Below are positions 44,295 to 55,066 of a DNA stretch of 64,000 nt, in pieces; the stretch's first letter is position 1, and each line of letters begins with the position of its first letter. The stretch is from Smallanthus sonchifolius (Eukaryota; Streptophyta; Magnoliopsida; Asterales; Asteraceae). The stretch is taken from the NCBI GenBank assembly GCA_023525975.1, contig CM042032.1, positions 77,894,260 to 77,958,259 of the forward strand, given 5' to 3'. The notes under the pieces are model-generated. The model saw nothing but the letters and a program-made list of their open reading frames with translations. It had not been told where the DNA came from and did no database searches. The position numbers and the translations under genes were made by a program.

Positions 44295-44689
44295 TTTCCA
44301 TGTAAAGTATAACAATCCAGATAACAGATAACATTAAATATGAATAAGGTAATCAAAACAAGCAGCAAGACAAAAGTACTAATAAAAATAATAGTAACCT
44401 ATCGAGAACATAAATTGGTGAGAAACTACACTGCTAACAGATAAAAGAGCAAAGAAACAAGAAAAAGTAGCACGAGCTTCATAAAAGTACCTATACATTC
44501 CCCTAAAAAACTATAGCATAAAGCGAATGCATAAAAAACTATAGCACAAAGCCAATGCAAAGGTAAGGTTAAGGCAAGCAAAGGTGTGGGCAAAGCTAAG
44601 TGTAAGAAAAAAAAACTAAGGTCCCAAGACAAAGCTAAGACAAATATGTACACTTCTCTAAAAGTTCATAATCTTTATTCAACGTCTCC

Positions 44690-44885
44690 ACGAACTCCAA
44701 TCTCTGATCATGTCATCGGGATGTGCAAATCTAGCCATTGATGTCTGTTCCGCTCATCCCATGTTAGTTTTGGTTTTCCTTTACCCCTTCTTTTCTTCAT
44801 TGTGAGGGGGTCCATGATTCTCACTGTAGCTGTCATTTGCCTCTGCACATAGCCAAGCCATCTTATCCCTTATACATGCCACAAC
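44690..44885 (-). pseudogene. RTE-type LINE 3' fragment
   Basis: The minus strand reads IRWLGYVQRQMTATVRIMDP and then LTMKKRRGKGKPKLTWDERN before stops appear. RWxGHVxRR followed by RGRGRPKLTWDE is the characteristic C-terminal end of RTE-clade LINE reverse transcriptases. A 14-base C run lies just beyond, at about 44887. Confidence 0.7.
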
Positions 44886-45166
44886 CCCCCCCCCCCCCTC
44901 CCGAAGACTTTTCCCAAACAACTTCATTTCTTATCCGATCTAACCTTGTTTGCCCACACATCCAGCTTAGCATTTTCAACGCGCTGCTACCTTATCTCAG
45001 TTCTCTACTTAAAGTTGGTTCGTAATAAATGAACCTCGCAACACCCACATGCGTACGCACACACGCGCACACAATTATAAATTTTAGTTTGTCCTTGAAA
45101 AGATAAATGATTTGATGTGAACATTTTATGATATGATGATGCATGAATGTATTTGAACAAGGGTGA
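44886..45166. other. Unassigned stretch
   Basis: It contains a C run and a CACACGCGCACACA low-complexity patch near 45050. No gene is supported. Confidence 0.4.
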
Positions 45167-45720
45167 TACCCGCGCTACGCGGCGGCATAGTAAATAAAAA
45201 CGTTGAAACGAACGAAAAGAAAAAGAAAAAAAGCTTCCAAACGCAAAAGTAAAAAAAAATGGTAAAAAAGAAGTAAAAAACGCAAAAGTTCTACCCCTAG
45301 GGATCGGACCCTCGTTGATGGCTCCTAACTCATAACAACTGTAATTCTCATTAGGATTGAGTAACGGAAATTAGGAAAAAAAAGTCTCGACACGTCAACA
45401 ACTCGGAGAGAGTTACGCGCAACTCGGCGGGTAGTAAAACAAAACGTTAAAACAAACGAAAAAAAATTGACGAATGAAAAAGTAAAATAAAAAAACTAAA
45501 AAAATGTACAAAATCAAACGGGTTGAAAGCGTAGATTATATATTAGAAAGGGTGAAAACGGAAATTAAAATAAAATTTCGACACGTCAGAAACTCAGAGA
45601 GAGTTACGCGCAACTCGGCTGGGTAGTAAAATAAAACGTTAAAACAAACGGAAAAAAAAACAAAAAAAAAATCTAGCAAACGGAAAAGTAAAAAAAAAGT
45701 AGGTTAAATAAAAAAAAATC
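45167..45720. repeat. Tandem array with GC-rich hairpins
   Basis: Three related units start at about 45167, 45410 and 45600. Each has a GC-rich motif (CCCGCGCTACGCGGCGG; GTTACGCGCAACTCGGCGGG; GTTACGCGCAACTCGGCTGGG), then TAGTAAAA, AAAACGTTAAAACAAACG and an A-rich tail. The first motif can form a hairpin like those at Helitron 3' ends, but no CTRR end follows. Confidence 0.55.
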
Positions 45721-46049
45721 CAACCCAGGGCTTGAACCTTGGTGGGATGGTGGCAGTAGCGTATGTGGGATCTCCTTGTTAACAACTCAACCCTCATGCA
45801 ATTGGGCTATATTTGGTGGAATAAATATTATAATACAAAGAAGTTTTTGGTTTATTAAAAAAAAAGACGAAGAAATGCAAGGGTGAGCCCACCGCCCAAA
45901 CTAGACACTAATGATTAAGTAGTGTACATCGCCTCTTCAATTGTTTTTAGTTAGGAATTTGGTTTTCAGAATCAAGGTATGAAATTCTTAAAATCTATTA
46001 GTGACGGGAGTTGATTATTAAAGAAGATGAAGCCATATTACTCTATTTA
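45721..46049. other. Unassigned stretch
   Basis: An A-rich non-coding region between the tandem array and the MULE. Nothing specific can be supported. Confidence 0.4.
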
Positions 46050-46058
46050 TTGTTTCTT

Positions 46059-47339
46059 GAGATAATTACTGTTTTTGTCCCTGTAGTTTGGGCAGTTTTG
46101 TCATTTCAATCCAAATTCTTATTTTTCGTCATTTCGACATCGTGGTTTGCAATTTGTTGACATTTGGGTCCAGTGGCCTAACGTTGCAGTTTTTCTGTTA
46201 ACTTTTTTGTTAAATGACTAAAATGCCCTCGTCAAATAGAAACAAAAAAAGTTATCTTTTTGAAAACCCTAAAAATAAATCATCCATCCCCCACCCCCTT
46301 CGTTCACCCCTCCCTGTATCACCTCACCCGTTTGGCGACCAAATCGTCAACCATCATCATACCACCTCGCAGCGCCAAAGCAACCGCCGAATGGTTCATA
46401 GAATATTTACAAATTGAAACACATCTCCACCTTTTCCCAATCAACAAGTTATGAAAACCACGAGAACTATCGGGAAAATAAACTCTCCTATTCGATCGAG
46501 TACTTCTAATTGACCAAAAGACACCAGTGCAGCTACTTCCAAAACCCACCAAGGAAGCAAAAGACACGATATATCAAACACCTTACCTGCGATGTGTTGT
46601 GGATGGAGGCTTAGGGAGTTGGCCGACCCTAGGGGGCCTTCTGCGTAAATTTGGGTTTGGGCCCAAAATTGGGTTAACTTGTTGATTAAGTTATGTAACC
46701 CTAGTTTAGTCCTTATAAGTATTATGTTATGTATTTGTAATTTTCTAGAGCACCTAATAATAAAGATTCCCTAGTTGCAGCCTGTAGACGTAGGTCACCT
46801 AGACCGAATCACGTTAAATCTTTTGCGTATTTTACTTGCTTTCGTTTGTGTTTGTGTGCTTGAAACCTTACACAATGGTCTATTAACACTCCCCATATAC
46901 CAATTTCATTTCAATTTGAGCCCCAAGTTATACAAATGCGTCAATTCAAAATCTAAAGAATAGGATTTCGAGTTCAATCAATACTACGAAATACCCACAA
47001 TTAAAAGAGGTTCAAAATTTCTGAACAAATTGAAAACCCACAAGAGAAGATGAAATCTTTACCTCTAAAAATTCAAGGGGTTTTCGTTCTTTGTGAGTGG
47101 ATTGGATATAAAAGCAGAGCCGTTAGGACATGTGTGGAAGGAAGAAGAAAGTGTAGGCGTTGCTAACAAGGGTATTTTAATAATTTAACAAAAAAGTTAA
47201 CAGAAAAATTGACGGTGTTAGGGCACCGGACTCAAATGGCAACAAGTTGCAAACCACAATGTCGAAAGGGCGAAAAATAAGAATTTAGATTGAAGTGCCA
47301 AACTTTCCAAACCACAGGGACGAAAACAGTAATTAACTC
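46059..47339. mobile_element. Non-autonomous MULE with 9-bp target duplication
   Basis: Long inverted repeats of about 180 bp start GAGATAATTACTGTTTTTGT and, inverted at the right, GAGTTAATTACTGTTTTCGT. Both then read CCCTGTRGTTTGG. A perfect 9-bp duplication TTGTTTCTT (46050-46058 and 47340-47348) marks it as Mutator-like. The interior has CCACCCC-rich leader-like DNA that could be captured host sequence, and a probable solo LTR. Confidence 0.9.
46595..46872 (+). repeat. Probable copia solo LTR inside the MULE
   Basis: It begins TGTTGTGGATGGAGGC and ends CTTACA. It has CCTAGTTGCAGCCTGTAGACG and GTAGGTCACCTAGACCGAAT with CACGTTAAATC, a pattern common at the 3' part of copia LTRs. The flanks CGATG and CAATG match at four of five. 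No internal element remains. Confidence 0.55.
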
Positions 47340-47348
47340 TTGTTTCTT

Positions 47349-47934
47349 TGTGGGCTAATCTACTGAACACTTTTGAAACTAAGAAAAAAATCATGGCATA
47401 TTTAATTATACAATCTCGATAATACTTGGGAGGAAGGCTCATCATTGACCCTCACAAGTACAACTTACAACGCACAACGCTCGTTAAGACATGTAACATG
47501 TTCTTGATAAGTGGCATCGATGCGACTTCAACCCCCTTTGAACTATGTGGTGTGCTCATGTTATCCTTAATGGATGTTGCGTAGTGGTGGTGGGAAGATT
47601 TATCTAAAGAGGAGGCACGCCCATGTCCGATGAATCATGTCAGTGGGGGAGATGATTATCATGGGGTATCATGTGGATTTACGTGATGCATGGCCATGTC
47701 TACGAGTCATGATTTTGAAACCGGTCCCAGAACCAGAACCGATTTTGAAAACGGTTTAGCAAGAACGAACTAGAATCGGTTTTGAACCTAAATCGATTTT
47801 GAAAACGGTTTAGCAAGAACCGGATAGAATAGAACAAATACATTTATTAACATTTTTTCTCGACATATGAATGGCAAAAGGACGACATAACCGTTATTGG
47901 TTAGATCTGATCAAGCCACAATTTAATAGATATA
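47349..47934. other. Unassigned stretch with AACCGATTTTGAAAACGG repeats
   Basis: Two copies of ATTTTGAAAACGGTTTAGCAAGAAC (47740-47765 and 47795-47820) with AACCGG-rich DNA between 47715 and 47825 look like the subterminal part of another hAT MITE. The ends are unclear. Confidence 0.4.
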
Positions 47935-48913
47935 GAGTAAATTACCGTTTGCGTCTCTGTGGTTTACATGATTTAACACAATGCGTCTCTAACACGAATT
48001 TTTAACGCTTTGAGCACCTGTGGTATACAGTCTGTAACACTCTGAGCCCCATGGGCCTAACTTCGTTAAAAAAATTCCCTTTAAGTTTAGTTTTGACAGG
48101 GGTAAGATGGTAATTTACTTTTTTTATAACCCTAATTCTCACATTGAACCCCCAACCCTATTTTAACTCACGCCTCCCTATCGAAACTCGTCGTCCGATT
48201 TGCAATGCCTCTTCGAGTGGAAGCCGTACTAGACAACCAGGCTGTTACATGTACATTCTCCGAACATTCTCCAATTTCTACAATTTTTGTGTTTTTCTTT
48301 CCGATCGATCCAGACATTCTCCAATTCTACAGTTTTTGACCTAATAATCGTCATTTTTGGAAGCCGGAATGAGGGTGCATGCAATCCCTACTCACCTTCG
48401 GGTGTGGGTAAGGGTCTTGTTGAAGTTCCTTTTCAACTGGGACTTCAACTTTCAGGTGAAATATGACGGGGACAGGTAGTTTCGGGGACTTCATATTAGT
48501 AGTTTCGGTTTGTATTTTTTGGTGTTTTTTGTGAATGAATTTTTGGATTGATTTTTTGGTGATAATGAAATCAGTAGTTTCGTGTAATATGTATTGCACG
48601 GAATATCGTTTATATTGTATCGTTTATTTTTGTGTGAACTTAGTAGTTTCGGTTGAACTTAGAAGTTTCGGCTGAATATCAGACAGGGACGCAAACGGAT
48701 ATTACATGTTTTCAGGGACGCAGACTGTTATACAGTAAAAGGGTACAACTGACATTTCACCTAAATTTAAACCGAAAATTTGGCGGAGTTAGGCTCTGGG
48801 GCTCAGAGTGTTACAGACTGTATACCACAGGTACTCAAAGCGTTAAAAATTCGTGTTAGGGACGCATTGTGTTAAATCGTGTAAACCACAGGGACGCAGA
48901 CGGTAATTTACTC
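47935..48913. mobile_element. Second non-autonomous MULE
   Basis: The termini are GAGTAAATTACCGTTTGCGT and the inverse of GAGTAAATTACCGTCTGCGT, with arms of about 150 bp carrying CCCTGTGGTTTAC. The 9-bp flanks ATAGATATA (47926-47934) and ATCGATATA (48914-48922) match at eight of nine. The interior has no gene with support. Confidence 0.87.
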
Positions 48914-49231
48914 ATCGATATATTCTTGAATCGTTGTTGTAAAGAGTTTTTGAGCAACATGTACATAAATTGATATTTGATGATTGAAACTTATAGATCG
49001 AAGTGAGGAGATTATTCTAAGAATTTATAAAAAGTTGAATTTTAGTTCTATCAAAATATCAAATGTCCTCTTTTTTATTCAAAATAAATGTACTCGACAC
49101 AAATGATTAACTTGGGACAAAAAGAAAAGAAAAAGAAGGTAAAGACAGTTTTATGCGTAGGAGTCTTCTCATTTAAAGTATTATTGATGTTATATAATCT
49201 GGTCTAGAGAGAATCTCGTTAATAGAACTTT

Positions 49232-50394
49232 GAGTAAATTTCGTTTTGAGTTTTCATAGTTTGCTCTAATTTACTCTTTGAGTTCAATAGTTTTAATTTC
49301 ATTTTTTGCATCCTTGTGATTTCATTTTTGTTTTGGTTAAAGCCATACGTCTAGTCGTGTTAATTTTACATGAAAAGATCAAAATACCCTTATTAATAAA
49401 TAATATATATATAAACCACCACTTCTTTCCCAACCCCTTCACCCCCCAGCCTCACCCCCTCACTTCTGCCACCGATCAAGCTATAAACCACCATTTTGAG
49501 CAATGAAGTATGAGCGGAACCAACTACCCTTTCTAGATCTGATATTTGCCACCACAGAACTGATTGTCATATTTGAACGCCGATTATCACCACAGATCTG
49601 AGCACTGCCGATTATCGCTCGAAACGGCCTCCGTCGCCGGCGTATCAACCGTTGACTGGCATCTCTGTGGAAGTATGAGTGGAACCAGCTACCCTCTCTC
49701 TCCCCTCTCTTACTTTGCCGCCACCATTAATGCTGAGGTTGCGGAGGTTGTGGTTCAGATGATGGAGAATCAATGCTAGGGTTTGCCGGTTTTGACTGTG
49801 AGGGCTTTGGTCAAGTGTTTGGGGGTGTTGTTAGAGTTTTGTGATTGGGATGATTGGTCAATTTCCTGCCGATTAAATTGAAAAGGAAGAGATCTAGTGT
49901 TATTGTTGCTTCAAATTGGAGATTTGGTTCAGTGGGATGCCAAAATTGATTAGGTTTCCATGTCGAGGTAATGAATCCATTTTGATTACAAACCTTATCA
50001 GAAACTCTAAGTTAATCGATCGAATTTTGAAAAAAAAAATGGTTGTGTGGTTTTACAAGAAGAAGATGACATTGGTGTCCATAAAACCTGTAACTTTTTG
50101 TTTGATTACTGGGAGGGAGCCAATTCGCCGGAGATGGTGACCGGAAAAACGAAGTTAGAGCGAGAGAGTGCAAAGAGAGGGGTTGGGTGAATTAGGTTAG
50201 AAAGAGACATAGGTGTTTAGATTTATATATTTTTTAATAACATGGGTGGGCTAACAGAAAAAATGGACGACGTTAGTGACGCGTAGTTGATTGGGACAAT
50301 TGACAAACCATAAGGACGTAAAAAGTGAAATTGAAACTATTTAACTAAAAAAGTAAATTGAAGCAAATCACAGAAACTCAAAACGAAATTTACT
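49232..50394. mobile_element. Third non-autonomous MULE
   Basis: The termini are GAGTAAATTTCGTTTTGAGT and its inverse at the right. The arms of about 120 bp carry AATTTCAYTTTTTRCRTCC and a TCCTTATGGTTTG box at the right. The 9-bp flanks TAGAACTTT and AAGAAGTTT match at seven of nine. The interior (49530-49790) has CTCGAAACGGCCTCCGTCG and similar GC-rich DNA, which may be captured coding sequence. Confidence 0.75.
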
Positions 50395-50700
50395 CAAGAA
50401 GTTTCGGTATTCCTTTCATTTTGTGTCCCTGTTGCGAGAAGACACAGTCATTGGATCATTTATTTGGGTTGTGTGAGGTGGCGGCAAGGACCTGGAATGC
50501 TATCGTAAGGTGGCTAGAATCAGATCTTCCTAATTCTTTAAAGTCACCAGAGATTATCACATAGATGGACGCGGTTTGGGGATCAAAGGTCTAGAAACCG
50601 GTGATAGAATATATTGTGTTGACGGTTTGGTGGGCTATCCGGAGATTTCGGAATGCTTTGTTATTTGAGACCAACCACAAAGATTGTTACATTTTTTTTA
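50395..50700 (+). pseudogene. L1-type LINE fragment (zf-RVT region)
   Basis: It reads SFGIPFILCPCCEKTQSLDH, LFGLCEVAARTWNAIVRWLE and, after stops, VWWAIRRFRNALLFE. C..C....SLDHLF..C..A...W fits the zinc region behind LINE reverse transcriptase in plants (usually C..C....E...HLF..C). It is decayed and starts directly at the end of the third MULE, so the MULE inserted next to or into it. Confidence 0.75.
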
Positions 50701-51112
50701 TTTTTGAGGTTCAATAATAAAAATCATAAGGGGAACATTAGTTGGGTTAGAGGCTGAAAACCCCAATTTTAATTTAGTAATTGATTCGTTTCGGCTGGTA
50801 TCTCTACTCGGCTTTTATATATAAAATACTGAGCATTTTAAAAAAAAATGTTATGCAATTTGGTTAAATTAAATTAAATAAGTTTTTGGGATCATTGATA
50901 CATGAGTGCTTTATTTTGTTTTCGTCACCAAAGTTAAAATAATACTACTTTTTACGTTCTATTTTTTTCCTTAAAAGATAAAATTTATGAACATCAAGGT
51001 TAGGTTAGGCAATGTGGTCCTCGGCTCCTCGCTCAACATGTAGTACATGGTCCCTTTTTTCTACCCACGCTTTCTATTTAATTCGGGAGCAAACAAAAAT
51101 TCAAAGTTCAGA

Positions 51113-51148
<36 letters not shown>
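50701..51148. other. AT-rich stretch with (TTA)n and (TA)n tracts
   Basis: No gene seen. A TTA microsatellite runs at about 51115-51143, followed by a TA tract to about 51154. Confidence 0.5.
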
Positions 51149-51151
<3 letters not shown>

Positions 51152-51391
51152 TATGAAAAAAATCATAAGAAAACTCATTATTTATTAGAAAACCAAAAAA
51201 TTATTTATTAAAGTTAAAAATGAGTTTTAGATTTTTGGGGGGTGGGGGGTTTAGGTTTTTGGGTGGGATGAGGTGGGGGGTTTAGGTTTTTGGATGGGGG
51301 ATAGGTTTTTGGGTGTACTACACATATGTAGCACCTTTAATGATAAGTTTTTTGGTTTTCTTATGAAAATGAGTTTTCTAGTGAACTCACC
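51149..51391. mobile_element. MITE between (TA)n tracts, no. 1
   Basis: The ends ATCATAAGAAAACTCATT and the inverse of ACTCATTTTCATAAGAAAACC face each other, and each end meets a TA tract. The middle is G-rich (GGGTGGGATGAGGTGGGGGG). Confidence 0.5.
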
Positions 51392-51392
51392 C

Positions 51393-51427
<35 letters not shown>

Positions 51428-51462
51428 TATATATATATATATATTATATATTATATATATAT

Positions 51463-51908
51463 AGGGGAGGGTTAGATTGAAAACCCATTTGAGTTGAGAA
51501 AACTCTTGAAAACTCAATGTAACTTATGGTTTTTTTTAGCCCTTTTTATTACTATTTTCGTCACAAAAAAAAAAACCGTCGAGTACTTTTTTTTAAAAAA
51601 AATCTTGAAAAAATAACTGAAATTAACGTTTTTATAAATATTGGTCAGCATGACGTCAGCAGTAACATATATAACACATGAAAAAATGACAAAAATTCAC
51701 GTTTTACATACCTAACAACGTTCAGCGATTTTATAAAAAAAAAATTATAAAAAAAATCGCTCGACGTTTTATTGATTTTTTTTTGCCAAAGGTTATAAAA
51801 CTAGATATAGAATATATCTAAAAAAAATTTCACCAATTTTTAGCTGTTACATACATTAATAGAGAGTTTTCATAGTTTTCTCAACTCAATGAGTTTTCTC
51901 CATATACT

Positions 51909-51912
<4 letters not shown>
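51463..51912. mobile_element. MITE between (TA)n tracts, no. 2
   Basis: The left end, TAGGGGAGGGTTAGATTGAA then GAGTTGAGAAAACTCTTGAA, matches the inverse of the right end, TAGGGTAAGTATATGGAG then TGAGTTGAGAAAACTATGAA. TA tracts lie on both sides (51393-51462 and 51913-51994). Confidence 0.7.
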
Positions 51913-51994
<82 letters not shown>

Positions 51995-51996
<2 letters not shown>

Positions 51997-52376
51997 GCAT
52001 GTTCTTTTGAGAACCAACCATATGTTGAGAACCGAAAGAACCGCACAAAACGTGTACATATCGCTTTAGTGAAAAAGGTAAAATTCAACAACAATGTTTT
52101 ATTTATCTCTTCCCACTCTTAGTTTGAGTTTATCTCCTCTCTCCTGAATTTTTTTTAGAAAAGTATAAAAATATGCATATATGCATTCATTTGTGCATAT
52201 AGTGTGAGTGCATATATGCATTTAAAAAAACGACTATAAATTCGAGGTCTTTTAAAACCAAACCTTAAACATATTAAAATGCATATGAATTCTAGTCAAT
52301 TTATATTATAAATAGAGGAAGAGTTAATGCGGTTCTCACGGTTCTTAACATATTGTTGGTTCTCAAAAGAACATAC

Positions 52377-52378
<2 letters not shown>
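51995..52378. mobile_element. MITE between (TA)n tracts, no. 3
   Basis: The left end, GGGGCATGTTCTTTTGAGAA then CCAACCATATGTTGAGAACC, matches the inverse of the right end, TGGGTATGTTCTTTTGAGAA then CCAACAATATGTTAAGAACC. TA tracts lie on both sides (to 51994, and 52379-52453). Confidence 0.75.
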
Positions 52379-52454
<76 letters not shown>

Positions 52455-52509
52455 TCAAATACAAAATGCGTTTTAAGAATTATTTTCAGCTTTTAATCAC
52501 ACTAATTTA

Positions 52510-53340
52510 ATGATGTAAGGCCCAGACCCGGGAGGTCTCACGCGTTAAATTTACTCATTAACGTATAGTTCTTAAACATTGAACTCAATAACGCAACGGA
52601 AAATCATTCGTCACATTACAAACTTGTCCGTAACAATAATAAAAATATTGTCTTAAACGTCGTTCATAAAATAAAACATAACGGGATGCCAGACTTTTTC
52701 GATAGCCGGGTAACTCTTCATCGCTAGCCAAGCGTCTGTGCATCCGGCCATCCTACACTTAACCTGACTGTGCATACTAAAAAGTTAGTTTCGCTGAGTG
52801 AGTTCTAGTTTTACATAAAACATTAATCTTCAAAAACAATTTCCCATAATGTAATCATTTAACTTCATTAATAAAATCGTACGTAAACATGCTAAAACAT
52901 AAGTCAATTATGTATATATATTGAATCTGCGCCTTCTCATAACCGTCAATCCATCATAACCGTCGATTCCAACTTCCAACACGACGATTCCGTAGAGTGA
53001 CGCGCATCAACTTCCAGCACGACGACTCCGTAGAGTGACGCGCATCAACTTCCAGCACGACGACTATGTAGAAGGCCGCACATCAACTTCCAGGGTCACG
53101 TTAACCCTGAGATGACCGTTGTCACCATCCAGTTGTACAACAGTTGGCCAGTCACAAAGGCCCTATTAAGATATTGCCATTAGTAACATAACTTCACTTC
53201 CATTCCCGAAGGAACTGTGACAGATTCATTCATATCGTGACTTTCTAAATACATTTACTTCTTACTTCAAAGTTAAAGTATTCGTACGTTTTGCTATATA
53301 ACATTTTCTTAAATTCCGAGAATACCGTTGCGATGTGGTT
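52510..53340. other. LTR-like non-coding DNA with a 38-bp tandem repeat
   Basis: It starts with TGTAAGGCCCAGACCCGGGA, which looks like an LTR edge. A unit of about 38 bp, CACGACGACTCCGTAGAGTG then ACGCGCATCAACTTCCAG, is repeated about three times between 52970 and 53095. No coding part or partner LTR is present. Confidence 0.4.
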
Positions 53341-53860
53341 ATTTTTATCTACGTTTTGCTATAAATTTTGTCCAAAACTGTGCCGGGTCAAATAGAATAT
53401 ATTTTTACTTTATTTTTTATTTTTAAACCCGCTTTCGTGTTCCTTAACGCTAATTTTCACAACAACGTAATGTTTTTTTAAATTGCAAACATATCGTTCG
53501 ACGTACTTTTATCTACGTTTCAATATAAATCTATTCAAAACTGAGCCGCCGCGACCCGCAGGTATAGCCCTTATTTTGCCTCTCTTACAACTTTTAAAAT
53601 ATAATGTTTTTCTTATATTCAAAATATACCGTTGTAATGCGGTTATTTTTATCTACGTTTCAATATAAATTTTATTCAAAATCGAGGCGGGTCAAATATA
53701 ATATATTTTTACTTCTTTTATTTTTAAACTCGCTTTCGTGTTCTATAACGCTTATTTTCACAACAACGTAATGTTTTCTTAAATTATGAATATTTCGTTT
53801 CGAATCACTTGTTTTTATATACGTTTCGTTATAAATTTTATTTAAAATCGAGCCGCTAGA
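53341..53860. repeat. Direct repeat, about 305-bp period
   Basis: TTTTATCTACGTTT..TATAAATTTT, then GCGGGTCAAAT, ATATATTTTTACTT, CGCTTTCGTGTTC and TTTTCACAACAACGTAATG occur at 53345-53475 and again at 53650-53775. A third partial start lies at about 53815. Confidence 0.8.
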
Positions 53861-54169
53861 ATATAGTGCCTAACCCACTAATTATGAACCCTTTACTAAA
53901 ACAAAATGGAATGTACACTACCATTCATTTAGTGGTCCACGTGGCTTTTTTTTCTTTTCTTAATTCCGTTTTCATCCTTTCAACTATATGTAATATATAC
54001 AATTGTAAGCCGTTTCATTTTCTATTAGTATCGTTTTCCTATACTACATTTCGTTCGTTAACTTAAAAAACCCGGCATGCACGCCTTATTTTAGTTTTTT
54101 GTGTGAATGTTCAGGTAAAAAAATAATTTTAATCGGATTCGTAATGGAAATCGAGTATGTTCTTTTTGT

Positions 54170-54671
54170 ATCCTACGTTGTAGGGAGCGACGTTGACGCT
54201 GCGTAACCGTTACAAACGCAACCGCTTATGAGCGAACAACATCGTTGCCGGTGTTTTGGTATTATCGTAACCGATTTCGATGGTTGCTTTTATGGTTTTC
54301 GACGAGAGGAACAGAAAACGACCAAACTCATGCCGCGTAATGCGGGGAAAAACAGCCACGATCTCGTCGCGAAGTGTGTGTATTATTTCGTTTTCAGCCC
54401 TTATAAAATATATAAGTGTGTATAATTTTTTTTAAAACGTGTTTTTTTTTTGTGTCGTACGCTATAGCGAGCGATGTTACCATTACGTTTCCGTGACAAC
54501 TCAACCGCTTATGAGCGAACAACATCGTTAGCGGTGTTGTTTGATCGTATCCAGTATAGGTGTTTGTTGTTATGGTTTTTACCTAGTCGAAGCGATTACG
54601 ACCAAACTCCTCCCATGTAATGCGGAGAAAAACTACCGCGTTCACCTGCGAAACGCGGGATAAAATACTAG
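54170..54671 (+). mobile_element. Helitron-like 3' end with duplicated module
   Basis: Two copies, about 290 bp apart, of a module containing AACCGCTTATGAGCGAACAA then CATCGTT, and later ACGACCAAACTC with TAATGCGG (54210-54365 and 54505-54650). The second ends in a hairpin CCGCGTTCACCTGCGAAACGCGG followed nine bases later by CTAG (54668-54671) and then T. A hairpin, a short spacer, CTRR and a following T are the marks of a Helitron 3' end. No Rep/helicase is present, and the 5' end was not found. Confidence 0.55.
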
Positions 54672-54779
54672 TTCTTTCTAAAATATAAAAATACTTGTTT
54701 TATTAAAGGGAAATTTATTTCATTTATCATTTACAAAGGGGACTACTAACCACACACGGGAAATGCTAACCACACTTGG

Positions 54780-54990
54780 TCATATACGCATCGTATAGGG
54801 CAATACGATGCGTATAGCCCTTCACAAATTCTCGTGCCCGACATTCTCTTACAACCTGTCATTCAAACCTCGTATACGCATCGTATAGGTTAATACGATG
54901 CAATTTAGGATACGAGATTCCTTCTGCCACTAAACCCATCACATCGTACCATATATGCATCGTATTGGGCTATACGATGCGTATAGGGCC
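54780..54990. repeat. Subterminal palindromes, left end of the MULE
   Basis: Pairs of CATACGCATCGTATAGG and ATACGATGCGTATAG face each other (54783/54803, 54873/54894, 54953/54972). They are candidate transposase-binding sites. Confidence 0.75.
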
Positions 54991-55066
54991 CAAATTTTGT
55001 GTATTTAACAATGCAGAATTCTCATTCGAATCGAACGAACGTATGCTTTCCAAAAAAAACTATAAA

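Noticed and set aside
45167..45200. A second Helitron 3' end at the GC-rich hairpin
   Set aside because: The hairpin is present on the reverse strand, but no CTRR end follows at the usual distance.
51870..52122. Open frames of Ile-Tyr repeats on both strands
   Set aside because: They are translations of (TA)n microsatellite.
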